Numbered from the stretch's first letter, positions 8,147 through 17,370 are shown. The stretch is DNA of 64,000 bases from JBDRKE01 sp043814315 (GCA_043814315.1 JBDRKE010000010.1:69397-133396); one strand, 5' to 3'. Notes: generated by a model from the sequence alone, not told the origin. Numbers and translations: made by a program.

Positions 8147-8389
8147 ATGGCAGAAAAAGTAGTGAAGTTGGGCATCAAAAGGGAGAAAGGTTATCTCTAT
8201 TACATCGACAAAAAAGGAGATGTTTCTTGCGCCAAGATGGCTAGAGGCAAGAAAAAAGGCGGTAACCCGAAAAAAGTCGCAAAATGCGGCATCAAGAGAA
8301 AAGAGGGATACCTTTATTTTCTTGATAAAAAAGGGGATGTCTCCTGCGCCAAGATGAAAAGAGGCGGAAAAAAGAAGAAAAAAAGATAG
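8147..8389 (+). CDS. Small lysine-rich protein made of two tandem repeats (unknown function)
   Basis: The protein has 80 residues. Two units of about 38 residues follow each other: KLGIKREKGYLYYIDKKGD... and KCGIKRKEGYLYFLDKKGD..., each ending in VSCAKM and a run of lysines and glycines. The net charge is strongly positive and there is no signal or membrane segment, so a cytoplasmic nucleic-acid-binding role is possible; that is inference only. AGGAGGTGA (8130-8138) gives a near-ideal ribosome site for ATG 8147; the in-frame GTG 8135 lies within that site. A strong terminator follows, so it may be abundantly expressed on its own. I do not recognise a characterised family. Confidence 0.8.
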   Translation: MAEKVVKLGIKREKGYLYYIDKKGDVSCAKMARGKKKGGNPKKVAKCGIKRKEGYLYFLDKKGDVSCAKMKRGGKKKKKR

Positions 8390-8403
8390 TAAGAGAGAAA
8401 AAA

Positions 8404-8473
8404 GAGGGGGGGTCAGATCTATTCTTCTGACTCCGTTTCTAAAAAGAAAATAGATCTCACCCCCTTTTTTTTT
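8404..8473 (+). terminator. Rho-independent terminator after the small basic protein
   Basis: GGGGGGTCAGATCTATT (from 8406) pairs with AATAGATCTCACCCCC (8449-8464) with one mismatch, around a ~25-nt loop, and is followed by an uninterrupted T tract (8465-8472). Confidence 0.85.
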
Positions 8474-8491
8474 GCAAAAAGGACAAAAGCC

Positions 8492-9253
8492 ATGCTGGAA
8501 GGTAAGAAGGTTGTGGTGGTCATGCCTGCCTACAATGCGGAGAAGACTTTAGAGCAGACCTTTCGAGAAATCCCCAGGGATATCGTTGATGACATATTGG
8601 TGGTGGATGACAATAGCAAGGACAAGACCCTTGCAGTAACCAGGCGTTTAAATTTAGAGGTTTTTGTCCATGATAAAAATAAGGGTTACGGCGCCAATCA
8701 GAAGACTTGTTATACAGAGGCCCTTAAGAAAAAAGCGGATATCGTTATCATGCTCCATCCGGATTATCAATATCCGCCTAAACTGATCACGGCAATGGCA
8801 GGCTTGATCTGTTCCGGCATGTTTGATATCGTTTTGGGGTCAAGAATCCTTGGGGGAATGGCCCTTAAGGGTGGAATGCCTTTATATAAATATATAGCTA
8901 ATAGGATTCTTACCCTTTTGGAGAATATCCTACTGGGGCAGAAGTTGTCAGAGTATCATACCGGCTACAGGGCTTTTTCAAAAGAGGTGCTTATGAATCT
9001 GGCGCTCCTTGAGAATTCAGATGATTTTGTTTTCGACAACCAGGTTATTGTTCAAGCGGTGTACGCCGGTTACAGGATAGGTGAAATCACCGCGCCTTCC
9101 CGGTACACCCAGGAGTCATCCTCCATTTCTTTCAAAAGAAGCGTTGTCTATGGCTTCGGGGTGCTCTGGACGGCCGTAAAATTCATCCTGCAAAAGATGA
9201 GTGTAGCGAAATTTTCAATTTTCGATAGAAATGGAAAAAAGATCGATCTCTAA
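8492..9253 (+). CDS. Family 2 glycosyltransferase, polyprenyl-phosphate sugar synthase type
   Basis: A 253-residue GT-A enzyme. VVVVMPAYNAEKTLEQTF is the nucleotide-sugar start of GT2, DDILVVDDNSKDKT carries the first acidic motif, and HPDYQYPPK is the metal-binding DxD-like region. YHTGYRAFSKEVL is typical of dolichyl-phosphate-sugar synthase-like proteins. The C terminus ends without clear membrane spans. The next gene overlaps by 23 bp and encodes a GT-C membrane enzyme, so the pair probably makes and uses a lipid-phosphate-linked sugar for surface glycan or protein glycosylation. The exact sugar cannot be read from sequence. Confidence 0.85.
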   Translation: MLEGKKVVVVMPAYNAEKTLEQTFREIPRDIVDDILVVDDNSKDKTLAVTRRLNLEVFVHDKNKGYGANQKTCYTEALKKKADIVIMLHPDYQYPPKLITAMAGLICSGMFDIVLGSRILGGMALKGGMPLYKYIANRILTLLENILLGQKLSEYHTGYRAFSKEVLMNLALLENSDDFVFDNQVIVQAVYAGYRIGEITAPSRYTQESSSISFKRSVVYGFGVLWTAVKFILQKMSVAKFSIFDRNGKKIDL

Positions 9254-10445
9254 CTTTTTTACGGACAAGCGTGTGTTCGTTTTTTTAGGCCTGTTTCTTG
9301 TTTCTTTCGCCCTCATCCAACTGAGTCTAAAGAACATAAACTTCGTCATCCTGGCCGATGAAGGATGTTACTTGAAATACGCTACGTTCATAGGGGATCA
9401 CGGCATAAGAGGATTCAAGAAATTATTTGAGCTTTATACGCAGGATCAAAGTAATTTCTTTCCGAACCCGCTGCGGGTAGGTTTTATCCTACTGTCGGTC
9501 TTTTGGTTGAAGGCCTTCGGGTACTCTTTTCTCGGGTTGGCCTACCTGTCTTTATTCTCATTTTTGGCCTTCTTATGCGTCAGTTATTATTTTTCCAGTA
9601 AGTATTTCGATAAAGACACAGGCTTATTCTATGTGGTCCTTCTTGCCTTTTCACCGCTTGCCTTAGGCTTTGCACGGCGCGCCATGTTGGAAAGTACGCT
9701 CCAGTTGTTTGTGGCCCTTTCCTTTTGGCTGTTCTGGAGCCTTATCCAGGAAAGAAGTTCCTTAAAGTCTGTTGTTTTCATCCTGGTTTTTAGCTTGGCC
9801 ATCCTGATGAAGGAGACAGTCGTTTTGTTATCGCCAATCTTTGTTATTTTCCTTTTGCTGAACAAACTTTTATTTAAAAAAGAAGTTCGGCTCATGGATT
9901 TTTTGACTGTTTCGGTTTTTCCTTTTTTGATCGTTGGGCTTATTTATATATCCGTGGGCGGGCTAACGAACACCCTCCAGACCATCAGGATTATCCTCCA
10001 TTCGCCGAAAACCAATCCCTACCCGATAGCCTTTGGCCAGGGGCCGTGGTTTCGTTATATCGTTGACTATATGCTGTTTTCTCCCTGGGTCCTGCTGTGT
10101 TCCGTCGGTTTTATATTTTCTTACTTTGTATCTGATAGGCGCCAAGACCTCCAGGCCTATTTCCTGGTTATGGCCATCATGAGTCTTGTGCTTTTTAATT
10201 TTTTTACCAAGAATATACGATATGTGATGGTATTGGATATCCCCATGAGATTATTTACGGTCCTTATGTTAAAGGAGATTGTTTTTAAAAGAGTATCCAG
10301 GCACGCCACGGCGGTCCTTGCCTTGCTGGTTTTAGGGATAGCCTTGTCGGATTATCTCAATTTCTATGATTTATTCTTAAAGCAGGGAATTTATGACCCC
10401 GTCAGCTACGTACTTCTTAAATCCAAACGATTCATCCCGTTTTAA
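9231..10445 (+). CDS. Membrane glycosyltransferase of the ArnT/PMT (GT-C) type
   Basis: A 404-residue protein with about ten hydrophobic spans from residue ~13 on. The first outer loop holds the acidic pair in ADEGCYLKYATF, as expected for GT-C enzymes that use polyprenyl-phosphate sugars on the periplasmic side. FARRAMLESTLQLF resembles the conserved second loop of GT39-like proteins. ATG 9231 lies inside the upstream GT2 gene, so the two are coupled. The acceptor is unknown. Downstream uvrA starts 34 bp after the stop. Confidence 0.75.
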   Translation: MEKRSISNFFTDKRVFVFLGLFLVSFALIQLSLKNINFVILADEGCYLKYATFIGDHGIRGFKKLFELYTQDQSNFFPNPLRVGFILLSVFWLKAFGYSFLGLAYLSLFSFLAFLCVSYYFSSKYFDKDTGLFYVVLLAFSPLALGFARRAMLESTLQLFVALSFWLFWSLIQERSSLKSVVFILVFSLAILMKETVVLLSPIFVIFLLLNKLLFKKEVRLMDFLTVSVFPFLIVGLIYISVGGLTNTLQTIRIILHSPKTNPYPIAFGQGPWFRYIVDYMLFSPWVLLCSVGFIFSYFVSDRRQDLQAYFLVMAIMSLVLFNFFTKNIRYVMVLDIPMRLFTVLMLKEIVFKRVSRHATAVLALLVLGIALSDYLNFYDLFLKQGIYDPVSYVLLKSKRFIPF

Positions 10446-10479
10446 ACAAAAGACAACTTTTTTGAAAGCGAGCGTTCCT

Positions 10480-13353
10480 ATGCATAATCATGACGCTATT
10501 GTTATCCATGGTGCTAAAGAGCACAACCTTAAAAATATAAATCTTATCCTACCGCGCCAGAGACTGATTGTTGTTACAGGGTTATCTGGTTCGGGTAAAT
10601 CAAGCCTCGCCTTTGATACCATCTACGCGGAAGGCCAGCGTCGATTCGTGGAGAGCCTTTCCAGCTACGCGCGTCAGTTTTTAGAACAATTACAGAAGCC
10701 CGATGTCGAATATATCGGCGGATTATCGCCGACCATTGCCATTGAACAGCGTACAGCAGGCGGCAATCCGCGTTCCACGGTAGCCACCCAAACCGAGATC
10801 TACGATTATTTAAGATTGCTTTTTGCCCGCATCGGAAGGGTTTATTGTTATCGGTGTCAACGGCCGATCAACAGACAAAGTTCCCAAGAGATTGTTGATA
10901 GAATCATGGCCATGCCGGCCCAGACAGAGATGCAAATACTAGCTCCTGTTATCTCAGGAAGAAAAGGGGAATATAAAGAGATCTTCAGTTGGATTCAAAA
11001 ATCAGGGTTCCTGCGTTGTCGCGTTGACGGTAAGATTTACGAATTGCCGTTAGATTTAAAGTTAGCAAAATATAAAATGCATCATATCGAGGTGGTCGTA
11101 GATAGATTAGTCCTAAGCCCGCAAGTAAAGAAAAGACTTACGGATTCCATCGAGACGGCACTTAAAGTAGGCAAAGGCACGGTTATTATTAGCCAGCTAG
11201 CCAGTTACCCAATTACCCTATCGAACCGGCAAACCGGCCAATCGGCCAACCGGCCAACCGGCAAACCGGCAAATCGGCCAACCGACTTAGTCTTCAGCGA
11301 ACAGTACGCCTGCACAAAATGCGGGATCAGCTATGCACAAGTCCAGCCGCGCAATTTTTCTTTTAATTCACCCTACGGCGCCTGCCCGGAGTGCCACGGC
11401 CTTGGCACAAAACTAGAGTTTGATCCTGACTTAGTTATTTCGGACAGAAGCAAATCCATCCAGGAAGGAGCGCTTGAGCCCTGGAAGAGGGGAGGCAGGG
11501 GCTACATCCTCTATTATCGCTGGCTCATCCGGGAGCTGTCTTACAAGATGCATTTTGATTTAGACACTCCGTTTAAGAACCTGAGAAAGGAAGTGCAGAA
11601 GGCCGTACTTTTTGGGACGGATGAAGAGGTCAACGGCAAGCCCTTCGAAGGCGTGATTCCCCATCTGGAAAGGTTATTCCGGGAAACGGATAGCGATTAT
11701 TTAAAAGAAGAGATATCCAAATTCATGTCGAGCCTGAGTTGTTCCTTGTGCCAGGGGGCCAGACTTAAAAAGGAAAGCTTGTCTGTGAAGATTCAAGGCA
11801 AGAATATTTGGCAGATCGCCCAGATGTCTATCAAAGAAGCCAGAGGCTTCTTTAAAGGTCTGGATTTAAGCGAAAAAGAAAAAACGATTGCGCATCAGGC
11901 CTTGAAAGAGATTGTCCAGAAATTACAGTTTTGCGTGGATGTGGGGTTGGAGTATTTAACGCTGGACAGAAGAAGCTCGACGCTTTCCGGCGGAGAGGCG
12001 CAGAGGATTCGCCTGGCCACTCAGGTTGGATCCGGCCTTGTCGGAGTGTTGTATGTATTGGATGAGCCCAGTATCGGCCTGCACCAAAGGGACAACAATA
12101 AATTGCTTTCGACATTGGAGGCGTTACGGGATCTGGGCAACACGTTGATTGTTGTGGAGCACGACGAGAGTACAATTCTTTCCTCTGACTATATCGTGGA
12201 TTTGGGGCCGGGAGCTGGCCGGCACGGCGGGGAAGTCGTATTCTGTGGCACAAAGGAAGAATTATTAAGGCATCCGGAGTCGCTGACGGCGAAATATTTA
12301 AGGCGCGAATTAAAGATCGAGATCCCTAAGAAGAGAAGGCCCTGGCAAGACAGGAAATTCCTTGTGGTTACCGGAGCCAGAGAGCACAATCTTAAAAACA
12401 TAGAAGTGAAATTTCCTCTGGGTCTTTTTATCTGCGTGACGGGAGTTTCTGGTTCGGGCAAGTCCACTCTGGTCGATGAGATCCTGTTCAGAAGCCTCGC
12501 GCAAAAACACTACAAATCCAAAGATAAACCGGGGCTTCACGATAAGATTACAGGTATAGAGCTTATCGATAAAGTGATTGTCGTGGATCAGTCTCCCATA
12601 GGCAGGACTCCCCGCTCGAATCCCGCAACCTACACAGGAATGTTTGGCCCTATCAGGGATTTATTCAGCAAGCTTCCCGAAGCCAAGGTGCGCGGATTTA
12701 AACCCGGCAGATTTTCTTTTAACGTAAAAGGGGGCCGTTGCGAGGCGTGCTCCGGGGATGGCATCAAGAAAATCGAGATGCATTTTCTTCCGGATGTGTA
12801 TGTGAAGTGCGATATCTGCAAGGGGAACAGGTTCAACGAATCCACCCTGGAAGTCAAATTCAAAGGCCAATCCATAGCGGATGTCTTAAGGATGACCGTA
12901 GAGGAGGCCTTGGACTTATTTGGCAATGTGCCAAAGATAAAGAACACGCTGGGCTATCTTTATGACGTAGGCTTGGGGTATATGACGCTGGGGCAGGCCG
13001 CCACAACGCTTTCCGGCGGAGAGGCACAGCGCATTAAGTTATCTAGCGAGCTGAGCAAGCGCTCTACGGGAAAGACCCTGTACATTTTGGATGAGCCGAC
13101 AACGGGATTGCATTTTGCCGATGTAGACAAGCTGCTTTGCGTGCTCCAAAGGTTAGTCGACAAAGGCAACACCGTGGTCGTTATCGAACATAACTTAGAA
13201 GTCATTAAATGTGCTGATTATATTATCGATCTTGGGCCTGAGGGGGGAGATAGAGGCGGAGAATTGGTGGTAGCGGGGACTCCCGAAGCGTTGCTTCGCT
13301 GCAAGGCGTCGTTTACGGCCGATGCCCTGAGAAAGGTGTTGAAGAGGCGCTGA
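10480..13353 (+). CDS. uvrA: Excinuclease ABC subunit A
   Basis: The damage-sensing ATPase of nucleotide excision repair, 957 residues from ATG 10480. A longer frame opens at 10393 but runs back into the upstream gene. Walker A motifs are GLSGSGKSS near residue 31 and GVSGSGKST in the second half. Signatures LSGGEAQRIRLA and LSGGEAQRIKLS and Walker B motifs YVLDEPSIGLH and YILDEPTTGLH are complete. Zinc modules are seen at CTKCG...CPECHG and CEACSGDG...CDICKGN. An insertion of repeats at residues ~249-269 lies just before the first of these zinc modules. Everything else is full-length, so the protein is expected to work. Confidence 0.96.
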   Translation: MHNHDAIVIHGAKEHNLKNINLILPRQRLIVVTGLSGSGKSSLAFDTIYAEGQRRFVESLSSYARQFLEQLQKPDVEYIGGLSPTIAIEQRTAGGNPRSTVATQTEIYDYLRLLFARIGRVYCYRCQRPINRQSSQEIVDRIMAMPAQTEMQILAPVISGRKGEYKEIFSWIQKSGFLRCRVDGKIYELPLDLKLAKYKMHHIEVVVDRLVLSPQVKKRLTDSIETALKVGKGTVIISQLASYPITLSNRQTGQSANRPTGKPANRPTDLVFSEQYACTKCGISYAQVQPRNFSFNSPYGACPECHGLGTKLEFDPDLVISDRSKSIQEGALEPWKRGGRGYILYYRWLIRELSYKMHFDLDTPFKNLRKEVQKAVLFGTDEEVNGKPFEGVIPHLERLFRETDSDYLKEEISKFMSSLSCSLCQGARLKKESLSVKIQGKNIWQIAQMSIKEARGFFKGLDLSEKEKTIAHQALKEIVQKLQFCVDVGLEYLTLDRRSSTLSGGEAQRIRLATQVGSGLVGVLYVLDEPSIGLHQRDNNKLLSTLEALRDLGNTLIVVEHDESTILSSDYIVDLGPGAGRHGGEVVFCGTKEELLRHPESLTAKYLRRELKIEIPKKRRPWQDRKFLVVTGAREHNLKNIEVKFPLGLFICVTGVSGSGKSTLVDEILFRSLAQKHYKSKDKPGLHDKITGIELIDKVIVVDQSPIGRTPRSNPATYTGMFGPIRDLFSKLPEAKVRGFKPGRFSFNVKGGRCEACSGDGIKKIEMHFLPDVYVKCDICKGNRFNESTLEVKFKGQSIADVLRMTVEEALDLFGNVPKIKNTLGYLYDVGLGYMTLGQAATTLSGGEAQRIKLSSELSKRSTGKTLYILDEPTTGLHFADVDKLLCVLQRLVDKGNTVVVIEHNLEVIKCADYIIDLGPEGGDRGGELVVAGTPEALLRCKASFTADALRKVLKRR
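11225..11286 (+). repeat. In-frame AACCGGC-type tandem array inside uvrA
   Basis: Eight units of 7-9 nt of the AACCGGC/AATCGGCC type run through this stretch, encoding a basic run of N, R, P, T, Q and S. The same unit family occurs between rplU and obgE (48800-48830) and beside the insertion in the methylthiotransferase gene (34471-34556). Confidence 0.85.
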
Positions 13354-13373
13354 AGAAATGATATAGTTTAAAC

Positions 13374-16019
13374 ATGGGTAAATCACAAATCCCAATTTCC
13401 AAATCCCAAACAAATCCAAAATTCAATGCTTCGACTGCGCTTGCCATTGACACCGAGGCGGCCCTTCGTTTCGTTTCACTCGCTGTGGGTCGTCCCGAGC
13501 GAAGTCGAGGGACGAAGCCGAGGTGCCAAATCCAAAAAATTCAAATTGGCAGATTACTTGTTGTTTTTTTTGTGCTTGTATTTGCTTCGAACTACGAACT
13601 TCGAACTCCGTACTTTGCTTATGCCCAGGATCCCAAAGAGGAAGAGGCACTCTTCGTTGCAAAGAAAGCCTTTGATGATGGTTTCTATGATGTCAGTCAG
13701 AACTTATTAGAGCGATTCCTCATTCAATACCCGCGTTCTTCAAAGACAGCGGAAATTCATCTATTGATGGGGCGTTCTTTTTTTTACCAAAATAGATTCT
13801 TGGATGCGCTTTCCAAATTTGAAGAACTTTTGGGCCAGCCCCAGGCTAAAAACCTTAAAGATGCCCTTTTTTACTGGATAGCCGAAGTCCACTTCAAGGG
13901 CAATAGTTTCAATAAGGCGGCCAGTTTTTACAAAAAGATTATTGATGAATTCCCGTCTTCTTCCTATTTAGGCGCTTCCTATTATTCATTGGCGTGGTGT
14001 TACTTCCAGGAAAGAAAATTTGAAGAGGCCCTCGCTTATTTCAAGATCATCGAAGAAAGGTACCTTCAAGAATCCTCTTTTCAAGATGCACCTTTAAAGA
14101 TCATCGAGTGCCTTTACAATTTAAAAGATTATGAGGGACTCAAAAAAAAGGTGAGGTCTTACTTGAATCTTTATCCCAAGAGCGCAGAGCAATCGCCTTA
14201 CCCCTATTTTTATTTGGCTGAAGCTGATTATTACCTCGGTAATTTTCAAGAAGCGATCGAAGAATATTCTTCGATTCTTAAGAGCAGCCTTGATCCCAAG
14301 GCGCAGGCGCTCTCGAAGATGGGTATGGCATGGTCTTATCTTAAATTGAAAAAATACAAAGAGGCAGAAAGCGCATTTTTGGATATCAAAGAAGGACACC
14401 TTGAGAAAAGAAGCCAGGAGATCTTGCGGCTGGGTGAGGCTATCCTCATGGTTGAGACGAACCGCGTCAACGAAGCCAAAGGCATTTATGAGCAACTGCT
14501 GAGCCGTTCGGACGATCCCCTTGTTTTAATTCAGGCCTATCTGGGGAAAGCAGACGCCCTTTATAACCTTGCAGAATATCATGAGGCGATCAGCGTATAT
14601 AAAGAGGCCTTGAGTAAGTTTAGCCCCGGGACCGTTCCTCAGGAGATCATGGATAAAATACACTATAGCCTTAGCTGGACCTATTTAAAGCAGGGGGAAT
14701 TCAAGGAGGCCATCAAAGAGTTTCAGAGAATCGTCAAAGAAACAGACGATAAAATCGTTAAAGTCAGCGCGCTTTGTCAAATAGGTGATGCGTATCAGGA
14801 TTCCGGAGATTATACCGAAGCCCAGGAAGCCTATTCCGTCATATTAAAGGATTACCCCGATAATTTCTATAGCGATTATGTGCAATACCAGTTAGGCCTG
14901 ACGCTGCTTAAAGCCTCTAACTATGAAGGGGCTATTATGAGCTTTCAGGCCCTCAAAAGAAATTTTCCCCAATCCAAACTTTTAGACGACGCCACGTACG
15001 CGCTTGGGTTAGCCTATTTCCAAAGACAGGATTATAATTCCAGCCGTGTCCTCTTTGAAAGTTTTGAGCAGGAATTCAAGGATAGTCCACTTAAGCCCCA
15101 GGCCCTTTATCTTCTTGGCACCTGTTTCTATAACCTGCGTGAATTTGCCAAGGCGATTGAGGTGTTTAAGAATGTCATCAGATTGTATAGCCAGGATACC
15201 GATTTGGTCCAGAAGGCAGAATATGAAATAGCCGATTGTTATGACCAGATGGGAGACGAAAAAGAGGCGGTGAACCGATTCAATATCTTGCGTTCCAAAT
15301 ATCCTGATTCGAGCCTGACCCCCGAAGTCATGTGGTGGCTGGGAGAATACTATTACAAACATAACGAATTGGAGTTGGCGCGCCGGTACTTTTCGACCCT
15401 CATCAGAGACTTTCCCAAAAGCCCGCTGGTCGCGGATTCCTATTATGCCGTAGGGACAAGTTTTGAAGAGGAATCCAGGCATGAGGAGGCAATAGAGAAT
15501 TTTCGGAAAGTCATGGATTTGGGCAAAACCGACCTTAATGGCCAGGCTGCTATCGCTATCGCAGACATATACGTCAAACAGGAAAACCTGGAATCAGCCA
15601 TCAAGGCTTATCAGGAGATTAGCAGAGAATATCCGAATCTGACCCATTTGATTTATCCCAAGATGGCCCAGCTTTACTACAAAACTGCAGATTTCAGTCA
15701 AGCTTTAAATTTTTATCGCAAGAGCCTTGATGTGGTATCGGTAAGAGAAATGGGGAATATCCATTTTAAAATAGCCGAAGTGTTGCAAGCACAGGGAACT
15801 CTGGATGAGGCTATAGAGGAATACCTGAAAGTCGCCTACCTTTATCCAGAGAATGACTTGCTCGCCATTAAGGCCCTTTTAAGAGTAGCTCAGATCTATG
15901 AAGATAAAGAGAATTTTAAAGAGGCCGCGCGTATCTATGAAAAAATAGTTTCAATAGACGCTGAAGAAGCCAAGTATGCACAAGAGAGGATAGACTGGAT
16001 AAAGGTACACGTAAAATAA
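13374..16019 (+). CDS. Exported TPR-repeat protein linked to an ExbB/ExbD system
   Basis: About 880 residues. From residue ~95 to the end it is built of tetratricopeptide-type helix pairs, with many repeats of the pattern AxxxYxxxxxxFPxS, resembling YbgF/BamD-type envelope proteins. A hydrophobic stretch LLVVFFVLVFASNYE at residues ~61-75, followed by FAYAQD, looks like a signal peptide. The true start is unclear: ATG 13374 has no ribosome site, and the first 60 residues are translated repeats (KSQIPISKSQTNPK and a GC-rich palindrome). Five heptamers also lie at 13585-13619 in the signal region. Genes for ExbB, ExbD and a TonB-like protein follow, so it may act in the same envelope complex. 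Confidence 0.75.
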   Translation: MGKSQIPISKSQTNPKFNASTALAIDTEAALRFVSLAVGRPERSRGTKPRCQIQKIQIGRLLVVFFVLVFASNYELRTPYFAYAQDPKEEEALFVAKKAFDDGFYDVSQNLLERFLIQYPRSSKTAEIHLLMGRSFFYQNRFLDALSKFEELLGQPQAKNLKDALFYWIAEVHFKGNSFNKAASFYKKIIDEFPSSSYLGASYYSLAWCYFQERKFEEALAYFKIIEERYLQESSFQDAPLKIIECLYNLKDYEGLKKKVRSYLNLYPKSAEQSPYPYFYLAEADYYLGNFQEAIEEYSSILKSSLDPKAQALSKMGMAWSYLKLKKYKEAESAFLDIKEGHLEKRSQEILRLGEAILMVETNRVNEAKGIYEQLLSRSDDPLVLIQAYLGKADALYNLAEYHEAISVYKEALSKFSPGTVPQEIMDKIHYSLSWTYLKQGEFKEAIKEFQRIVKETDDKIVKVSALCQIGDAYQDSGDYTEAQEAYSVILKDYPDNFYSDYVQYQLGLTLLKASNYEGAIMSFQALKRNFPQSKLLDDATYALGLAYFQRQDYNSSRVLFESFEQEFKDSPLKPQALYLLGTCFYNLREFAKAIEVFKNVIRLYSQDTDLVQKAEYEIADCYDQMGDEKEAVNRFNILRSKYPDSSLTPEVMWWLGEYYYKHNELELARRYFSTLIRDFPKSPLVADSYYAVGTSFEEESRHEEAIENFRKVMDLGKTDLNGQAAIAIADIYVKQENLESAIKAYQEISREYPNLTHLIYPKMAQLYYKTADFSQALNFYRKSLDVVSVREMGNIHFKIAEVLQAQGTLDEAIEEYLKVAYLYPENDLLAIKALLRVAQIYEDKENFKEAARIYEKIVSIDAEEAKYAQERIDWIKVHVK
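13380..13540. repeat. Heptamer array and GC palindrome at the start of the TPR gene
   Basis: From 13380 the units AAATCAC, AAATCCC, AATTTCC, AAATCCC follow a 7-nt period. A palindromic stretch follows: CGTCCCGAGCGAAG and CGAGGGACG near 13490-13515. If translation starts at 13374 the repeats encode the protein's N terminus; if it starts later they are leader. Confidence 0.75.
13585..13619 (+). repeat. Five-heptamer array in the signal-peptide region of the TPR gene
   Basis: The units are CTTCGAA, CTACGAA, CTTCGAA, CTCCGTA, CTTTGCT: five units, 35 nt. They encode SNYELRTPYFAY directly before the likely cleavage region AYAQD. Confidence 0.8.
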
Positions 16020-16252
16020 CATATAAGACAACATGATAAATCCCAGATCCAAAATAAATCCCTGCCTGTGGCAGACAGGCAAAATCCCAAATCCAAAACT
16101 ATTTGGGATTTTGAAATTGGCACTTCGGGTTCGCCTCAGTGCCAATGGTGAGCGAAGTCCTGAGCTTGTCGAAGGACGAAGTCGAACCGTGGGATTTGTT
16201 TGGTAGTATTGGTATTATTTGGATTTTGTCTGATTAACAGAGGAGGATAAGG
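16020..16252. repeat. Composite inverted repeat between the TPR gene and exbB
   Basis: Left: AATCCCAGATCC-type heptamers, then a degenerate GGCAGGCAGG-type palindrome (about 16061-16080). Middle: TCCTGAGCTTGTCGAAGGA (near 16158), a GC-rich hairpin motif. Right: GGGATTTGTTTGGTAGTATT at 16191-16210, which recurs at 52140 and 57191. Short inverted matches let the flanks pair. AGGAGG near the end is the ribosome site of exbB. Confidence 0.8.
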
Positions 16253-16885
16253 ATGGATCTTTACAGGATGAATTTTTTTCAGGTTTTTTTAGCAGGCGGC
16301 CCGGTGATGTGGCCGATACTCTTGTGTTCTATTTTTGCGCTGGCCATAGTGCTGGAGAAGATCTGGTACTTGTATAAAATAAAAATAGACACCCAGGATT
16401 TCTTGAACAAGATTCTGGATAAGATGAAACGCCATGACACTAAAGAGGCTTTACGCATTTGCGACGGCACAAAGAGCCCCATAGCTAATATTTTGAAGGC
16501 GGGAATTCTTAAATACGACCGGCCGCGCCCTCAGATTATAGAGGGGATCGAAGATGCTTCTTTGTATGAGATACCCCGCATAGAAAAGAATCTTACGACG
16601 CTGGCAACCATTGCGCATGTTTCTCCGCTCTTAGGACTCTTGGGAACGGTTACGGGAATGGTGAGGTCTTTCCAAATCATCCAGGCGAAAGCCAGCAGTT
16701 TTCATCCTGTTTCTCCGGGAGATTTGGCCGGCGGGATTTGGGAGGCGTTATTAACGACAGTAGCCGGTTTGATTGTGGCCATACCTACTTTTGTAGCCTA
16801 TAATTACCTGGTTAGCCGCATCAATCATTTTATTCTGGAGATGGAAAAAGCCTCAACCGAATTGGTAAATTTTCTTACTGAATAA
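16253..16885 (+). CDS. MotA/TolQ/ExbB-family proton channel protein
   Basis: 210 residues with three hydrophobic segments: residues ~13-35 (VMWPILLCSIFALAIVLEKIWYL), ~115-138, and ~155-180 (GIWEALLTTVAGLIVAIPTF). The conserved block LATIAHVSPLLGLLGTVTGMV is the family hallmark, as is GGIWEALLTTVAGL. Such proteins form the stator channel that uses the proton gradient to drive TonB- or TolA-like proteins. AGGAGG sits ~6 nt before ATG 16253. The exbD partner follows after a heptamer-containing gap. Confidence 0.92.
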   Translation: MDLYRMNFFQVFLAGGPVMWPILLCSIFALAIVLEKIWYLYKIKIDTQDFLNKILDKMKRHDTKEALRICDGTKSPIANILKAGILKYDRPRPQIIEGIEDASLYEIPRIEKNLTTLATIAHVSPLLGLLGTVTGMVRSFQIIQAKASSFHPVSPGDLAGGIWEALLTTVAGLIVAIPTFVAYNYLVSRINHFILEMEKASTELVNFLTE

Positions 16886-16910
16886 AAAAGTTACAGTGGA
16901 GAGCATCGTG

Positions 16911-16945
16911 CTGTTAACTGTTAACTGCAAACTGAGAACTCTTGC
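16911..16945 (+). repeat. Heptamer array between exbB and exbD
   Basis: The units are CTGTTAA, CTGTTAA, CTGCAAA, CTGAGAA, CTCTTGC, about five units in 35 nt. No inverted partner is obvious nearby. Confidence 0.75.
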
Positions 16946-16963
16946 GGCTGAAAGGAGCAAGTG

Positions 16964-17365
16964 ATGCGCTTTAAAGGACGAATGGAATTAGAGCACGGGC
17001 TCAAACAAATTGATATCGCGCCTTTGATAGATATCATTTTTCAGCTGTTGATATTTTTTATGCTGACATCAAGCTTTATCATACAGCCGGGCATAAGAAT
17101 TAATTTACCCAAGGCTGTAACTAGTGAAGTCGTCAAAATTGAGAATGTCGAAATCATAATTACCGGCGAGAACATTATTTATTTAAACGGTAAGGTTATC
17201 ACGAGCGCTGAGCTCAAGGGGTTTCTTAAACAGGCCGCTAAAAGGGATCAGGCTATTTTGATTAAATCCGACAGGCGCGCCTCTTTAGGCAGAGTCGTGG
17301 AGATCTGGGATATGGCGCGGGATTTAGGGGTCAGCCAGATCAATATCGCCACAAACCAGGAGTAG
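16964..17365 (+). CDS. ExbD/TolR-family biopolymer transport protein
   Basis: 133 residues: a short cytoplasmic start, one membrane helix with the critical aspartate (IDIAPLIDIIFQLLIFFMLTSSF) and a periplasmic domain with the family pattern (NLPKAVTSE..., then LIKSDRRASLGRVVEIWDMARDLGVSQINIAT). It partners with the ExbB-like channel. ATG 16964 is preferred over the adjoining GTG 16961 because AAGGAG is 6-7 nt upstream of the ATG. Confidence 0.92.
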   Translation: MRFKGRMELEHGLKQIDIAPLIDIIFQLLIFFMLTSSFIIQPGIRINLPKAVTSEVVKIENVEIIITGENIIYLNGKVITSAELKGFLKQAAKRDQAILIKSDRRASLGRVVEIWDMARDLGVSQINIATNQE

Positions 17366-17370
17366 ATTTT

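Noticed and set aside
11852..12253. Minus-strand frame of 133 codons inside uvrA
   Set aside because: It is antisense to the highly conserved ABC signature region of uvrA; the product is Pro/Arg/Ser-rich with no domain.
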